From NCBI GenBank assembly GCA_001509335.1, contig LGGY01000127.1, forward strand, positions 1-27,176: DNA of 27,176 bases, written 5' to 3'. Below are positions 8,019-15,100 of this stretch, one piece after another; the first letter of the stretch is position 1, and every line of letters starts with the position of its first letter. Source of the DNA: Fidelibacterota bacterium 46_43. Its GTDB lineage: Bacteria > Fidelibacterota > Fidelibacteria > Fidelibacterales > Fidelibacteraceae. A program made the translations under genes and the position numbers. The notes under the pieces were generated by a model. It did no database searches and was not told the DNA's origin. It saw only the letters and a list, made by a program, of their open reading frames with translations.

Positions 8019-9318
8019 CCATGATAACGGAAATAAAATCTGTGATGTTGTAGTCCAGATCCTGAATGCCGGATCGGACCAGTTTCAAACGATGCAATTT
8101 TACACAGGTTTCAGGGGCAATCACAAAGGCATTCCGGGGAAGATCTCCCCGGGACAGCATGGCAGCTGCGGCAGCGGTGTCCCGTTCTTCAATCTGGGGG
8201 ACATCCGGATAGTGGGTGCTCAGGTAGCTTTTGCATTGACGTAGCGCCTGAAGATGTGAATGGATCGAGACCGGTTTTCCTTCGAAATCCTGCCGGGACA
8301 AGAGACACTGCTTGACCAGAAAGGGGAAATGTCCGGAGATTTTGCAGCGGGTCCCCGCCAGATGAGTCAGGGTTTCCTGAACCACGCCGCCTACGGCATT
8401 CTGAATAGGGAGCAGACCGATGTCAATTCGCCCCAGTTCAAGATGTTCCAGGACATTTTCCGCTGAAGTCAGGCAAAGCACTTCCCCATTCACCAGCTGA
8501 TGGTCCCGGATGTATTGTAATGCGGCCTCATGGGAAAAACTCCCTTCGTCTCCCATGGCTCCCACACGAATCTTCTCTTTCTGGATGCTGAAGGATTCCT
8601 TGCGTATCAGGGATGCGACGGCATGGGTCGCTTTCATAAATGCCCTGAACATCTCCGAGGAATGTTCATTGTACATCAACATATCCTTGAAAAGCTGGGG
8701 TGTGTCGTTGCTGCAAAAAGCTTCCACAGCCCGGAGCATCCCATACCCTTTGGTGGGTGTTTTAGATTCCGGTAAATTCAGGTTCAAAAGAATATTACCG
8801 ATAAAATGTGTAAGCCCCTGGGATTTGGCAATGTGTTTGTCATGTTCATCCGGGTTTAGAATCCGGGTAAAAAAATGCCATTCCTGAAAAGTATCCCGCC
8901 ATATTTCAGCCAGTTGTGGGTATTGATCGGAAGGTGTCAGGATAATCAGATTGACCCGGTTTTCCGCATAGCTGTCCGGCCCAAAAAGAGGGTGTATACC
9001 CAGATGGGGGATATGGGGGATCATCTCATCCATCCAGCGTACAGGATACGATTTGACTGATCCGGTATCAATCATGGTGGATGACGGATTTATTTTGTCC
9101 CGGTTGTCATGAAGAAAGGCCGGGATGGCCGATATGGGGATGCAAAGAAATATCACCTCTTTTTGAAGGGCTTCCTCAAGGGATACCTGTAGAATTTTCC
9201 TATCAGGGGTAATGGGATGGATATCGTAGACAGATACGGTACCATGCCGGGCAAGAATGGAGGCAAATAACCGACCGAAACGGCCGTATCCAACGACAGC
9301 AAATTCACGGGATTTCAT
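8011..9318 (-). CDS. Fused prephenate dehydrogenase - prephenate dehydratase-like protein (TyrA-PheA)
   Basis: A 435-residue two-domain protein at the prephenate branch point. Residues 1-245 are a TyrA-type dehydrogenase: the NAD loop VVGYGRFGRL, DTGSVKS, HPLFGP at 109-114, and the helical region SQGLTHFIGNILLNL. Residues about 249-435 match the prephenate dehydratase catalytic fold: GDEGSFSHEAAL (256-267), PIQNAVGG (304-311), SHLQALRQC (354-362), DTAAAAAML and a C-terminal NITDF (424-428). The usual forms of these motifs are PIENS, SHPQAL and NxTRF, so several active-site neighbours are changed. No ACT regulatory domain follows. A single chain could make both the Tyr and Phe precursors, or the second domain could be altered in activity. 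The fusion is seen directly; activities are inferred from family. Confidence 0.9.
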   Translation of the reverse strand: MKSREFAVVGYGRFGRLFASILARHGTVSVYDIHPITPDRKILQVSLEEALQKEVIFLCIPISAIPAFLHDNRDKINPSSTMIDTGSVKSYPVRWMDEMIPHIPHLGIHPLFGPDSYAENRVNLIILTPSDQYPQLAEIWRDTFQEWHFFTRILNPDEHDKHIAKSQGLTHFIGNILLNLNLPESKTPTKGYGMLRAVEAFCSNDTPQLFKDMLMYNEHSSEMFRAFMKATHAVASLIRKESFSIQKEKIRVGAMGDEGSFSHEAALQYIRDHQLVNGEVLCLTSAENVLEHLELGRIDIGLLPIQNAVGGVVQETLTHLAGTRCKISGHFPFLVKQCLLSRQDFEGKPVSIHSHLQALRQCKSYLSTHYPDVPQIEERDTAAAAAMLSRGDLPRNAFVIAPETCVKLHRLKLVRSGIQDLDYNITDFISVIMDD

Positions 9319-10337
9319 TTCTTCAGCACCCCCCGCCCGATCACCTGGCTGATAATATAAAGCTCTTTCATCAGCTGGTTGAATTGTTTGGGATAGAGGG
9401 ATTGGGGTCCGTCAGAAAGGGCGTTATTGGGGTCGTCGTGAACTTCTACCATAATCCCGTCAGCTCCGGCGGCCACGGCAGCCCGGGCCATGGGAACCAC
9501 AAGATCCCGGTTTCCCATGGCATGACTTGGATCCACAATGATAGGTAGATGGGACAATTTTTTCACCACGGGGACGGACGAAAGATCCAGGGTAAAACGA
9601 GTTGAATTTTCAAATGTCCGGATTCCCCGCTCGCATAAGATCACCTGTGAATTGCCGCCGTTTACAATGTATTCTGCAGCATTCAGCCACTCTTCCACGG
9701 TAGCGGATATGCCCCGTTTGAGGATTACCGGCTTGTTTACAGTCCCCAGGGCTTTGAGGAGACTGTAATTCTGCATATTCCGGGCACCCACCTGCAGGGC
9801 ATCCACATACCTGCAAAACAGATCTATATCTGATATGGCCATGACTTCGGAAACGCAGGGGATTCCCGATGCAAAAGCGGCTTCCTGAAGGTATTTCAGT
9901 CCCTCTTCACCCAAACCCTGAAAAGTATAGGGGGATGACCGGGGTTTGTAAGCGCCGCCCCGGAGTACATGGGCACCGTACCGTTTGATTTCCCGGGAGA
10001 GTTTATGAACCATCTTTTCGTTTTCCACGGAACAGGGACCGGCGATGACGGCAATTTCCCTGCCTCCGAAGGGTACTTTCCCCACATGGACAATGGTATT
10101 TGTAGGTTTAAATGTCCGGGAACATTGTTTGTAGCTTTCAGATATCCGGATTACCTTGTTTACACCCTCAAACCCTTTGACTTTTTCAATATCAACCCGG
10201 GATATATCTCCGATAACACCCAGGATCATGTGATCCTCACCCTGGGATTTGTGAATTTTCAGATCAAGTTTGTGCAAATGTTCTGAGATTTGTTCGATCT
10301 GGGCTTCTTTTACACCCGGATTCATGACAATAATCAT
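9315..10337 (-). CDS. aroF: 3-deoxy-7-phosphoheptulonate (DAHP) synthase, type I-beta with N-terminal ferredoxin-like domain
   Basis: Condenses PEP and erythrose 4-phosphate, the entry step of the pathway. The 340-residue chain has an N-terminal ferredoxin-like regulatory domain (about 1-70) joined to the TIM-barrel. Barrel signatures are VIAGPCSVENE, RGGAYKPRSSPYTFQG, GARNMQNY, LKRGISAT, LCERGIR, DPSHAMGNRD and EVHDDP. This layout is that of the Thermotoga-type enzyme, in which the small domain mediates feedback inhibition by Tyr or Phe; that regulation is family knowledge and not visible here. It overlaps both neighbours by four bases. The symbol aroF follows common use; paralogue naming is arbitrary. 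Confidence 0.95.
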   Translation of the reverse strand: MIIVMNPGVKEAQIEQISEHLHKLDLKIHKSQGEDHMILGVIGDISRVDIEKVKGFEGVNKVIRISESYKQCSRTFKPTNTIVHVGKVPFGGREIAVIAGPCSVENEKMVHKLSREIKRYGAHVLRGGAYKPRSSPYTFQGLGEEGLKYLQEAAFASGIPCVSEVMAISDIDLFCRYVDALQVGARNMQNYSLLKALGTVNKPVILKRGISATVEEWLNAAEYIVNGGNSQVILCERGIRTFENSTRFTLDLSSVPVVKKLSHLPIIVDPSHAMGNRDLVVPMARAAVAAGADGIMVEVHDDPNNALSDGPQSLYPKQFNQLMKELYIISQVIGRGVLKK

Positions 10338-10639
10338 GATGTTTGTCCTATCTTTTTTTTCACATCCCTGGCACCCTCTTCACCGGCTTTGCGGCCCAGG
10401 GCAATGATCTGTGAAAATAAGGATTTCAGGTCTTCAGTTGATAAAAAGCGGGAATTCAGACCTTCCAGAGAGTGGTAAATTTCTTCTTCACGGACCGGGA
10501 CCGTTACTGTTTGACCTGTTTTGCCTTTCTCTTTCCCAATCTGATATGCCAGCTCCATTCTTTGGGATAAAAGATCGACCAGCGATTTGTCAATCCTGTC
10601 AATTTGTGCCCGGAGGGATTGTATGATGGTTTCATCCAT
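10334..10639 (-). CDS. Chorismate mutase, AroQ class (stand-alone)
   Basis: Rearranges chorismate to prephenate. The 101-residue all-helical protein has the AroQ-class pattern LRAQIDRIDKSLVDLLSQR, placing Arg10, Arg27 and Lys38 where the E. coli P-protein mutase has its substrate-binding Arg11, Arg28 and Lys39. The second helix motif is PVREEEIY. It is an independent polypeptide and not fused to DAHP synthase or PheA as in many bacteria, but its stop overlaps the DAHP synthase start by four bases. This AroQ fold name is unrelated to the type II dehydroquinate dehydratase symbol aroQ used elsewhere in this window. It feeds the fusion enzyme encoded two genes downstream. Confidence 0.92.
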   Translation of the reverse strand: MDETIIQSLRAQIDRIDKSLVDLLSQRMELAYQIGKEKGKTGQTVTVPVREEEIYHSLEGLNSRFLSTEDLKSLFSQIIALGRKAGEEGARDVKKKIGQTS

Positions 10640-10648
10640 GTGAAGCTT

Positions 10649-11071
10649 TTATTCTCCTATAATTTTTACCAGAACCCGCTTGGGTCTGCGTCCGTCAAAT
10701 TCACCGTAAAAAATCTGTTCCCAAGGACCGAAATCAAGGTGGCCATTTGTGACAGCCACAACAACCTCACGTCCCATAATTTGTCGCTTATGGTGGGCAT
10801 CGCCGTTATCTTCTCCTGTACGGTTGTGGGCATAGAGATCGGTACCCGGATCATAAGGAGCCAGTTTTTCAAGCCAGCGCTTATAATCCTGATGAAGTCC
10901 CGGCTCGTCATCATTAATGAAAACGGAAGCAGTTATGTGCATGGCATTGACCAGGCACAAGCCTTCCTGTATGCCTGATTCACGAACCAGATCTTCTACC
11001 TGATCGGTAATATTCACAAAATCCATCCTTGTGGGAATGTTAAACGTAAGGTGTTTTGTCAGTGATTTCAT
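10649..11071 (-). CDS. YjbQ/UPF0047 family protein
   Basis: A 140-residue protein of the widespread YjbQ family, described in some bacteria as a secondary thiamine-phosphate synthase-like activity and otherwise uncharacterised. Family signatures seen are VNAMHITASVFINDDEPGL, AHNRTGEDNGDAHHKRQIMG, and the C-terminal GPWEQIFYGEFDGRRPKR. I placed the start at 11071 because a near-perfect AAAGGAGGTC ribosome site lies just upstream; a longer open frame from 11128 would add 19 residues that do not belong to the family. It is the first gene of the left-going string, nine bases before the chorismate mutase, so it probably leads the aromatic operon, although no metabolic link is evident. Confidence 0.92.
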   Translation of the reverse strand: MKSLTKHLTFNIPTRMDFVNITDQVEDLVRESGIQEGLCLVNAMHITASVFINDDEPGLHQDYKRWLEKLAPYDPGTDLYAHNRTGEDNGDAHHKRQIMGREVVVAVTNGHLDFGPWEQIFYGEFDGRRPKRVLVKIIGE

Positions 11072-11073
11072 AA

Positions 11074-11083
11074 GACCTCCTTT
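11074..11083 (-). promoter_or_regulatory. Strong ribosome binding site of the yjbQ-like gene
   Basis: On the minus strand the sequence reads AAAGGAGGTC, close to a perfect Shine-Dalgarno, with a three-base spacer to the ATG at 11071. It decides the start against the longer upstream frame. Being the first gene of the aromatic string, it suggests strong translation initiation for the whole transcript. Confidence 0.8.
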
Positions 11084-11152
11084 AACATGAAAAGGTAAGG
11101 AAAAAAGACTGAAAATAGAAAGCAACATTCTGTGTTGTATTGAGTAAAACTA

Positions 11153-11182
11153 TTGAAAAGTGGAACAGACATCCCGTATATT
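11153..11182 (+). promoter_or_regulatory. Putative sigma70-type promoter for the release-factor-like gene
   Basis: TTGAAA (11153-11158), an 18-base spacer and TATATT (11177-11182) match a housekeeping promoter well. It sits about 65 bases before the ATG at 11247 in the divergent spacer between the left-going aromatic string and the plus-strand gene. No clear promoter for the opposite direction was recognised. Assignment is by consensus only. Confidence 0.5.
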
Positions 11183-11246
11183 GAATTAGAAATGCCTCGA
11201 ATAACATAAATATCCTAACATAACCATTAGTTCAAGGAGGGCTGAT

Positions 11247-12377
11247 ATGAATTCAGTAACGGCAATTCAGTCTCTGCAAACCCTGAAAACCGAGGGAAAT
11301 CCCGTAACAACGGTTTATCTTGACGTGTCAACATCCCAAAAACTCCGGAATGCTGATATTGTTGTGAACAACATGTTTAAACAAAAAAAGGAAAAGACTT
11401 TTTATAAAAAACTTTCAGATGAAGAGAAGGAATCGGTTCGGAAAGATGTAGAGGGCATTATCAAATTCCTCAAGAACCAGCTGGGAGAAGAACGGCGGTC
11501 GTTAATGATCGTGTCATCCAACCGGGCGTATGTATGGAAGGTTATTCATCTGGGATTTCTCGTTGAAAATATGATGGTGATACAGGACCGCCCTTATCTG
11601 CGCCCTTTTCTGGAATGTATTAGCCATGAACGGAATTATGCTATTGTCCTGGTGGATCAGGGAAAGGCTAAGATTCTCATAAATCATCTGGGGAACAAGG
11701 AAGAACTTTTCAATGTAGTGAATCTGCTTCCTGAAGATGCCAATGAAGGTGGCTTTGGCGGTATGGATGAGCGGAAAAATGAACGTCACCGGGAAGAAGT
11801 TGTGGCTAAACATTATAAAAATGTGGCAGCTCAGCTGGATACCCTGGATCAGAAATATCATTTCGACTGGATCATTTTAGGCGGACTCCGGGAGAGTATG
11901 TCTGATTTTGCCAACTATCTTAAATCAGGTCTGAAGGATAAAATTGCCCGTGAAATTCCGGTGGACCCCAATCTTTCCATGGATAAGGTTTTTCAGCTTG
12001 TAGATAAAGAAATTCCGGGATGCCGCATAGATTTTGAGAAAGATATTCTGAACATGTTTGCCAACGAATTCCACAAAAACTACAAAGGGGTTGCCGGCAT
12101 ATATCAGACGGAAGAAGCCCTGCAGCAGGGACAGGTGGATATGCTGATGATTCAGGATGGTTTTCAGACCAAAGGCAGAGTGTGTAAATGGTGCCTGCAC
12201 ATGACAACGGAGGAAGAAGATACATGTCCCAACTGTGGCCATACCATGGCCCGGACTCTGGATATCACCGACGAGCTGATTCACATGGCTTTGGATACCG
12301 GGGCGAAAATTGAATTTATCTCCTCGGATATGGGCGAATTTTCTCCCTTATGCGGATTGCTTCGATATAAACCGTAA
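11247..12377 (+). CDS. Bacterial archaeo-eukaryotic release factor-like protein (eRF1/Pelota superfamily, baeRF/Balon-like)
   Basis: A 376-residue protein with an eRF1-like layout. An N-terminal domain (about 1-120) is followed by a domain 2-like part containing PYLRPFLECISHERNYAIVL (116-135) and the loop plus helix region GGFGGMDERKNERHREEVV (168-186), then a domain 3-like region (about 263-376) with a four-cysteine zinc ribbon (Cys313, Cys316, Cys327, Cys330). In eRF1 the loop before the Arg-rich helix carries GGQ, which triggers peptide release; here it reads GGMDE, so no canonical GGQ is present. Bacterial members of this superfamily include hibernation factors such as Balon, and rescue or peptidyl-tRNA-acting proteins. 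Release activity is therefore unlikely and ribosome protection or rescue is inferred. The start has a clear AAGGAGG site seven bases upstream. It appears monocistronic. Confidence 0.8.
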   Translation: MNSVTAIQSLQTLKTEGNPVTTVYLDVSTSQKLRNADIVVNNMFKQKKEKTFYKKLSDEEKESVRKDVEGIIKFLKNQLGEERRSLMIVSSNRAYVWKVIHLGFLVENMMVIQDRPYLRPFLECISHERNYAIVLVDQGKAKILINHLGNKEELFNVVNLLPEDANEGGFGGMDERKNERHREEVVAKHYKNVAAQLDTLDQKYHFDWIILGGLRESMSDFANYLKSGLKDKIAREIPVDPNLSMDKVFQLVDKEIPGCRIDFEKDILNMFANEFHKNYKGVAGIYQTEEALQQGQVDMLMIQDGFQTKGRVCKWCLHMTTEEEDTCPNCGHTMARTLDITDELIHMALDTGAKIEFISSDMGEFSPLCGLLRYKP

Positions 12378-12391
12378 CATGTTGATAATGC

Positions 12392-12414
12392 TGGGACTTT
12401 TAAGAAAAGTCTCA
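12392..12414 (+). terminator. Hairpin after the release-factor-like gene, possible weak terminator
   Basis: A ten-base-pair stem with one G-T pair, TGGGACTTTT and AAAAGTCTCA, closes on a three-base loop 15 bases after the stop codon at 12377. The sequence after it is AT-rich but has no clean run of Ts, so termination may be partial. It separates this gene from the downstream motor operon. Confidence 0.45.
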
Positions 12415-12463
12415 ACAAATTTTGTAAAGAAAGGGTTTAAAACAATGATATATAGTTTTTATC

Positions 12464-12492
12464 TTGACTTTCATGTGTTTTGAATTTATATT
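12464..12492 (+). promoter_or_regulatory. Putative sigma70-type promoter of the motor operon
   Basis: TTGACT (12464-12469), a 17-base spacer and TATATT (12487-12492) differ from the TTGACA/TATAAT consensus at one position each, with ideal spacing. Surroundings are strongly AT-rich. It lies about 70 bases before the first gene of the eight-gene unit. A small perfect hairpin (GTTGTT-ATTC-AACAAC, 12519-12534) lies in the leader. This would be a housekeeping promoter and not a sigma28 or sigma54 flagellar promoter. Confidence 0.6.
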
Positions 12493-12552
12493 TTTTTAAG
12501 TATGTATATATGTTGAAAGTTGTTATTCAACAACCGTAAATTCAGAATAAAA

Positions 12553-12560
12553 AAGGAAGA
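12553..12560 (+). promoter_or_regulatory. Ribosome binding site fixing the start of the first motor-operon gene
   Basis: AAGGAAGA lies four bases before the ATG at 12565. It favours that start over an in-frame codon at 12520 and yields a proper lipoprotein signal peptide. Confidence 0.6.
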
Positions 12561-12564
12561 CAGG

Positions 12565-13491
12565 ATGTCCCTCAATCGATGGCTTCGTTTGGGAACCGTT
12601 ATAGTGTTGTTGTCAGGTTGTGCCTGGTTCAGGGGGGGCGAAAGTCCCGAAAGGGACGAAGAGCTTGCAGGTGATTTCCCGGAAATAGCCTTGCAGAATG
12701 ATTTAATCCGGCAGGAAATGAATGAGATTACGGCTTCAGGAAGCCGGGAAAGCGTGATTCAGGAGCGGGATTATCCCTTTGTGTTGAATGAGCTCTCCTA
12801 TGAATTGAAAAAACAGGGGGCACGGATCAAATACCTGGAATCCGAGCTGAAAGAGTTGAAGGCTCAATCCACCCTTTGGGAAAATCCTCTTAAAATTTAC
12901 AACAAAGAGATTATTCTTCAGAACGGGACCAGCATGTTTGGTAAGATTATGTATCAGGATAGTGATATTCTAAAAATTCAAACACTCATCGGATACTTGG
13001 TCATTCCCCGTGATGAGGTGGTACGTATTGTAGATAATATTCCCTCATCGGCTTTTGAAAGTCCAGCCGTAACACCGGATCAGACAGAAGAGACACCGGT
13101 ATCGGCGCCGACGGCGACGACAATTTCCCCTGTTGAGTTGCCGGGCAGACCCTCACCCTCAGCAGTCAATGCCAATTGTATTTTGGTGGGGAATATCCGT
13201 GAAAGCACAGATCCCTCGGGAAATCGTATCTTTTCAGGAGAGGTGAAGAATATTGGTGCCCGTCGGGCTGATTTTGTGAAGGTCACCTTTGTGTTTCGTA
13301 TGAACTGGAGTGGAGAGACAAAAACCCTGACAACTTTCGTTAAAGGATCCTTTATGAATTATGCCAGCGGGGTAAGTTCCGATGCTGCTCTGCTGCCCGG
13401 CGCCACGGGAAGGTTCACATTGAATATCCCGGCTTCTTTTGGTACATTCATTGGTTATTCATACAGCATTCATTGGGAGGAATATGATTAA
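12565..13491 (+). CDS. Lipoprotein with coiled coil, small beta domain and FxLYD-like domain; first gene of motor operon
   Basis: A 308-residue protein. The signal peptide MSLNRWLRLGTVIVLLSGC has the lipobox LSGC, so Cys19 is the likely lipidated residue. Next comes a short helical or coiled-coil stretch (about 75-110). A compact beta segment follows (about 113-155; NKEIILQNGTSMFGKI, DSDILKIQTLIGYLVIPRDE), which looks like an SH3-like domain seen in envelope proteins. After a Pro/Thr-rich linker (about 165-205), a C-terminal region with GEVKNIGARRADFVKVTFVF resembles the FxLYD domain of extracytoplasmic proteins. The start is set by AAGGAAGA and the signal peptide. It overlaps the next gene by eight bases. 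I know no named homologue; an outer-membrane or periplasmic structural role in the motor system is inferred from context. Confidence 0.85.
   Translation: MSLNRWLRLGTVIVLLSGCAWFRGGESPERDEELAGDFPEIALQNDLIRQEMNEITASGSRESVIQERDYPFVLNELSYELKKQGARIKYLESELKELKAQSTLWENPLKIYNKEIILQNGTSMFGKIMYQDSDILKIQTLIGYLVIPRDEVVRIVDNIPSSAFESPAVTPDQTEETPVSAPTATTISPVELPGRPSPSAVNANCILVGNIRESTDPSGNRIFSGEVKNIGARRADFVKVTFVFRMNWSGETKTLTTFVKGSFMNYASGVSSDAALLPGATGRFTLNIPASFGTFIGYSYSIHWEEYD
13475..13480 (+). promoter_or_regulatory. Ribosome binding site fixing the start of the second motor-operon gene
   Basis: GGGAGG stands three bases before the ATG at 13484, inside the 3' end of the upstream gene. It supports this start over an in-frame codon at 13439, and the resulting protein begins with a clean lipoprotein signal. 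Confidence 0.6.
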
Positions 13492-14425
13492 GCGATTCTC
13501 AGCGTTACCGCATGTGATGATCGTTCTCCTTGTCTCCGCCCTTTTTCTTGCCTCTTGTGGAGGTTCCCGACCGGATGTCCCCCCGGAAAAATTACAGCGG
13601 ACCGAAGACGATCTGCGGCGGCGTGAACAGGAAGTACAACAAAAAACCATCGAGATCCTCGATCTGAAAAATCAGATCATTATCCTCCAGAGTGAAATCA
13701 GTGAACTGAAATCCAATATAATCGAGTTGGAAAATCATCGGGACTCCCTTCGTTCCAGGCTGATGAATGAGAAAATGTCTGCTGAAGAGCTGGAAGGTAT
13801 GCTCTCGGAACTGGACGAAAAAAACCTGGAATTGAAACGGCAAAATGAGTTGCTTCAATCGTACCTGAATGCCTCGCAGGATTCCATCCGAAAAGCCCTG
13901 GAAACGGCTGCCGTCAAAGAATCCGAACAGAATCTTTTGCAAGCTATTACCCTGGATGAACCGGTAAAAAAAGATGTGGCTTCGGAAAAAATCGCAGCTG
14001 ATACAAGTGCTTTGGATGCGGCGATCAGTCCTGTTATGGATCTGACTCAGGATGAATACCTGCAACGGTATCAGGATGCCCTGGACCTGTTGTTTGACAA
14101 GCAACGGAATAAAGCTATCGAGGAATTCAGGGAATTGATTCGAATTGCCCCGGACAATGATTATTCTGACAATTGTCAATACTGGATAGGAGAAGGGTAT
14201 TATGCCCAGGGGCTCTATAGCCGGGCCATTGAAGAATTTGAAAAAGTCAAAACACTGCCGAACGGGAATAAAGCCGATCACGCCCAATTCAAAATCGGAC
14301 TTTCCTACCTGAAAATGGGCCGGCAGGTGGAAGGTCTTGAGGCTTTTAAAACACTATTGGAGGAGTATCCGGAGAGCGAATTGGTAAGCAAGGTCCGGGA
14401 TATGATTAATTCAGGACAGTTCTGA
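13484..14425 (+). CDS. YbgF/CpoB-like lipoprotein: long coiled coil plus TPR domain
   Basis: A 313-residue lipoprotein with lipobox LASC (Cys25 lipidated). Residues about 34-140 form a long Glu/Leu/Arg-rich coiled coil (for example LQSEISELKSNIIELEN). After a linker, residues about 195-310 are TPR repeats typical of YbgF/CpoB and BamD-like proteins (YQDALDLLFDKQRNKAIEEF, FKIGLSYLKMGRQVEGLEAF). In E. coli, CpoB links the Tol-Pal motor to cell-wall synthesis through such a coiled coil plus TPR layout. Here the gene sits instead upstream of flagellar-type motA and motB. An adapter between the stator or rotor and the outer membrane or peptidoglycan is the natural inference. It stops two bases before the next ATG. 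Confidence 0.87.
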   Translation: MIKRFSALPHVMIVLLVSALFLASCGGSRPDVPPEKLQRTEDDLRRREQEVQQKTIEILDLKNQIIILQSEISELKSNIIELENHRDSLRSRLMNEKMSAEELEGMLSELDEKNLELKRQNELLQSYLNASQDSIRKALETAAVKESEQNLLQAITLDEPVKKDVASEKIAADTSALDAAISPVMDLTQDEYLQRYQDALDLLFDKQRNKAIEEFRELIRIAPDNDYSDNCQYWIGEGYYAQGLYSRAIEEFEKVKTLPNGNKADHAQFKIGLSYLKMGRQVEGLEAFKTLLEEYPESELVSKVRDMINSGQF

Positions 14426-14426
14426 T

Positions 14427-15083
14427 ATGAAATTTTTATGTTTTGTCTGTTCTTTGACATGTTTTGCCACTCTTGGGTTTTCGCAGGATCCTATGCTGGA
14501 TATGGATATGCTTTTTCCGGAATGGGCCGGGCGGCAGGATTCGGCCATGATTCATCAGCATGTTTCCGAATCCGATGCAAGTGAATCTGTTTCTCTGGAA
14601 ACATTGCTGAAGCGTATTGAACGCCTGGAAGAGGAAGTCCAACAGCTGAAAGGATTTTTAGAAAAACGGCAACAGGTTACGGAAAAAAAGCCGGATGATC
14701 CGGGAATTCCTCTCATTGAACAGCAGCTTTATACCCGAGCTCTCCGTCATTTTACTGCCGGAGACTATGGCAAGGCAGCCGAATTATTGCGGCAGGTAAG
14801 AGACAACACCGAGGATAAAGAATTGAACCTCAGCGCCCTCTATTGGCTGGGGGAATGTGCCTTTCGGCAAGACAACTACAATGAAGCAGTGGTCCTTCTT
14901 CAGGAATTGCTTTCCGAAAAGAGTGAGGTCTTTCGGGAGAATGCCCTGATACTGCTTGCTGTCAGTTTCAGGAATCTCGGGAAACAGGCCGAATCGAACC
15001 ACTATTTTCAGGTGTATCTAAAAGCATATCCTGAGTCCAGGTATTCTGCTCTTGCCCGGAAAGAATTGCAAAAAAGTCAGTGA
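14427..15083 (+). CDS. Secreted YbgF-like TPR protein
   Basis: A 218-residue exported protein. Residues 1-20 are a signal peptide ending in GFSQ without a lipobox cysteine at the cleavage site. A short coiled coil follows (LLKRIERLEEEVQQLKGFLE, about 51-70), then TPR-like repeats from about 95 to 215 (YTRALRHFTAGDYGKAAELL, LSALYWLGECAFRQDNYNEA). The layout is a smaller version of the preceding lipoprotein, suggesting two related periplasmic adapters in one operon. AGGA precedes the ATG by ten bases. It probably oligomerises through the coiled coil, as CpoB does; that is family inference. Confidence 0.85.
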   Translation: MKFLCFVCSLTCFATLGFSQDPMLDMDMLFPEWAGRQDSAMIHQHVSESDASESVSLETLLKRIERLEEEVQQLKGFLEKRQQVTEKKPDDPGIPLIEQQLYTRALRHFTAGDYGKAAELLRQVRDNTEDKELNLSALYWLGECAFRQDNYNEAVVLLQELLSEKSEVFRENALILLAVSFRNLGKQAESNHYFQVYLKAYPESRYSALARKELQKSQ

Positions 15084-15100
15084 TAAAAGTGATAAAAAAT

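Noticed and set aside
12392..12414. Calling the hairpin after the release-factor-like gene a firm terminator
   Set aside because: The stem is good but there is no clean T-run; kept only as a possible weak terminator.
12519..12534. Leader hairpin as a riboswitch or protein operator
   Set aside because: It is only six base pairs with a four-base loop in AT-rich DNA; no known riboswitch core is visible around it.
13592..14287. Open frame of 231 codons on the minus strand within the YbgF-like lipoprotein gene
   Set aside because: It mirrors a coiled-coil gene; its Phe/Gln-rich translation is what the opposite strand of Glu/Leu-rich sequence gives.
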